64,000 bases of DNA from Candidatus Obscuribacterales bacterium (GTDB lineage Bacteria; Cyanobacteriota; Vampirovibrionia; Obscuribacterales; Obscuribacteraceae), in contig JAGVKB010000073.1 of NCBI GenBank assembly GCA_020050835.1, positions 1-64,000 of the forward strand, written 5' to 3'. Shown here piece after piece: positions 63,571 through 64,000 of this stretch. The position numbers and the translations under genes are program-made. Each line of letters begins with the position of its first letter. The stretch's first letter is position 1. The notes below the pieces were generated by a model that was given only the letters and a program-made list of their open reading frames with translations, was not told the origin of the DNA and ran no database searches.

Positions 63571-64000
63571 ATGAACCGCTACAGTAAGCTCAGCTCGGTA
63601 TTTCTCGCGGCACTGTTGCTTGGACTGTTTAACTTGGCCGGTCCGGCCGCATCGTCTGCCCAAAATGAATCCGAGTTCGACGAAGCAAGCAAGCAGGTAG
63701 ACAAGATAGCCGCCATATCATATGTCACCTGGTGGGCGCATGACGCGAGCGCCGGCTATCATCCGACGCTGCTTTTAAAGATTGAGAACTACAGCAATAA
63801 AGATCTGACCGGCACGCTGCTCAGGTTCCAAGCGCGATTCATCGATCTGACCGACGGTATTACCTCGACAGCCAAGCGAGACGTCAGACAGTCCTTCGTC
63901 CCTCATCAACAGATATACGTGCTGCTGAAAGGTCCCCAAGCGTTTGACCTGCCAATCGACGAGTACAACTGGCCGATGATTGAATGCAAAGTGATGTGCC
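63571..64000 (+). CDS. Secreted hypothetical protein, 3' end outside the window
   Basis: From ATG 63571 the frame is open to the right edge (143 codons). The first 31 residues are a signal peptide (NRYSKLSSVFLAALLLGLF, cleavage near SSA before QNE). The mature part has beta-type strands (HPTLLLKIENYSNKDLTG, LLRFQARFIDLTDG, QQIYVLLKGPQAFDLP), as in periplasmic immunoglobulin-like or FxLYD-type domains; no family is certain. Ribosome site weak (AGGA 14 bases upstream). Confidence 0.7.
   Translation, partial: MNRYSKLSSVFLAALLLGLFNLAGPAASSAQNESEFDEASKQVDKIAAISYVTWWAHDASAGYHPTLLLKIENYSNKDLTGTLLRFQARFIDLTDGITSTAKRDVRQSFVPHQQIYVLLKGPQAFDLPIDEYNWPMIECKVMC

Noticed and set aside
1-64000. CRISPR array, insertion sequence, prophage or integron signatures
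   Set aside because: No regularly spaced repeats, transposase, integrase or terminal inverted repeats were seen; the only tandem repeat is the two-copy element at 35953-35984.

Overview
The window reads as about 64 kb of chromosome from a free-living, diderm bacterium. My best guess is a non-photosynthetic cyanobacterial relative of the Obscuribacterales/Vampirovibrionia type. This rests on gene content: SepF-type division, an outer-membrane lifestyle (secreted beta-helix adhesin, DsbD, lipoprotein), several eukaryote-like Ser/Thr kinases with zinc ribbons or receiver domains, and many Ala/Pro-rich TPR and zinc-ribbon proteins. The taxon is inference, since no marker was searched. I see no phage, insertion sequence, integrase or CRISPR array.

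Layout. 0-2.7 kb: 5' part of a large secreted beta-helix adhesin that runs off the left edge (minus strand). 3.1-5.1 kb: groES-groEL. 5.3-12.5 kb: GAF-GAF-GGDEF cyclase, HIT protein, sugar nucleotidyltransferase, a divergent argininosuccinate lyase, a 36-residue coiled-coil peptide and a TetA-like exporter. 12.6-14.2 kb: membrane Ser/Thr kinase. 14.3-16.2 kb: accD-accA (carboxyltransferase of acetyl-CoA carboxylase). 16.3-21.7 kb: rsmE, YggS-like PLP protein, sepF, M23 peptidase, PC4-like ssDNA-binding protein, obgE and a 45-residue basic peptide. 21.9-26.1 kb: Nudix hydrolase and pheS-pheT. 26.2-29.8 kb: a 1191-residue membrane protein with two roadblock/LC7 domains, the most unusual protein here. 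29.8-34.4 kb: peroxiredoxin, receiver-kinase hybrid, XRE regulator and DsbD.

34.4-43.8 kb: a GH1 beta-glucosidase with no standard start codon, divergent from two overlapping paralogous GT-C-like membrane glycosyltransferases, with an SGNH hydrolase convergent to them. Two tandem 16-bp repeats lie in the divergent promoter region. A class-2-like dihydroorotate dehydrogenase with a class-1-like catalytic cysteine follows. 43.8-48.7 kb: UMF1-type transporter, secreted VirB10-like protein, PH-like membrane protein and fumC. 48.8-57.1 kb: a signalling and envelope block with a TPR protein, a sensor kinase overlapping a TPR lipoprotein gene, a zinc-ribbon membrane protein, a receiver-Ser/Thr-kinase fusion and a TadE-like protein.

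57.2-62.4 kb: a minus-strand reductive pyrimidine catabolism cluster (class III aminotransferase, beta-ureidopropionase-like nitrilase, PreT, PreA) with no dihydropyrimidinase in view. 62.8 kb: tRNA-Lys(TTT) with its own promoter and terminator. 63-64 kb: two divergent uncharacterised genes, the last cut by the right edge.

Several starts were moved from the longest open frame to a codon with a good Shine-Dalgarno (groES TTG, sepF GTG, pheS GTG, the cyclase, the peroxiredoxin and others). Two genes were recovered that run over the window edges, and two peptides were found that are shorter than a usual ORF cutoff.
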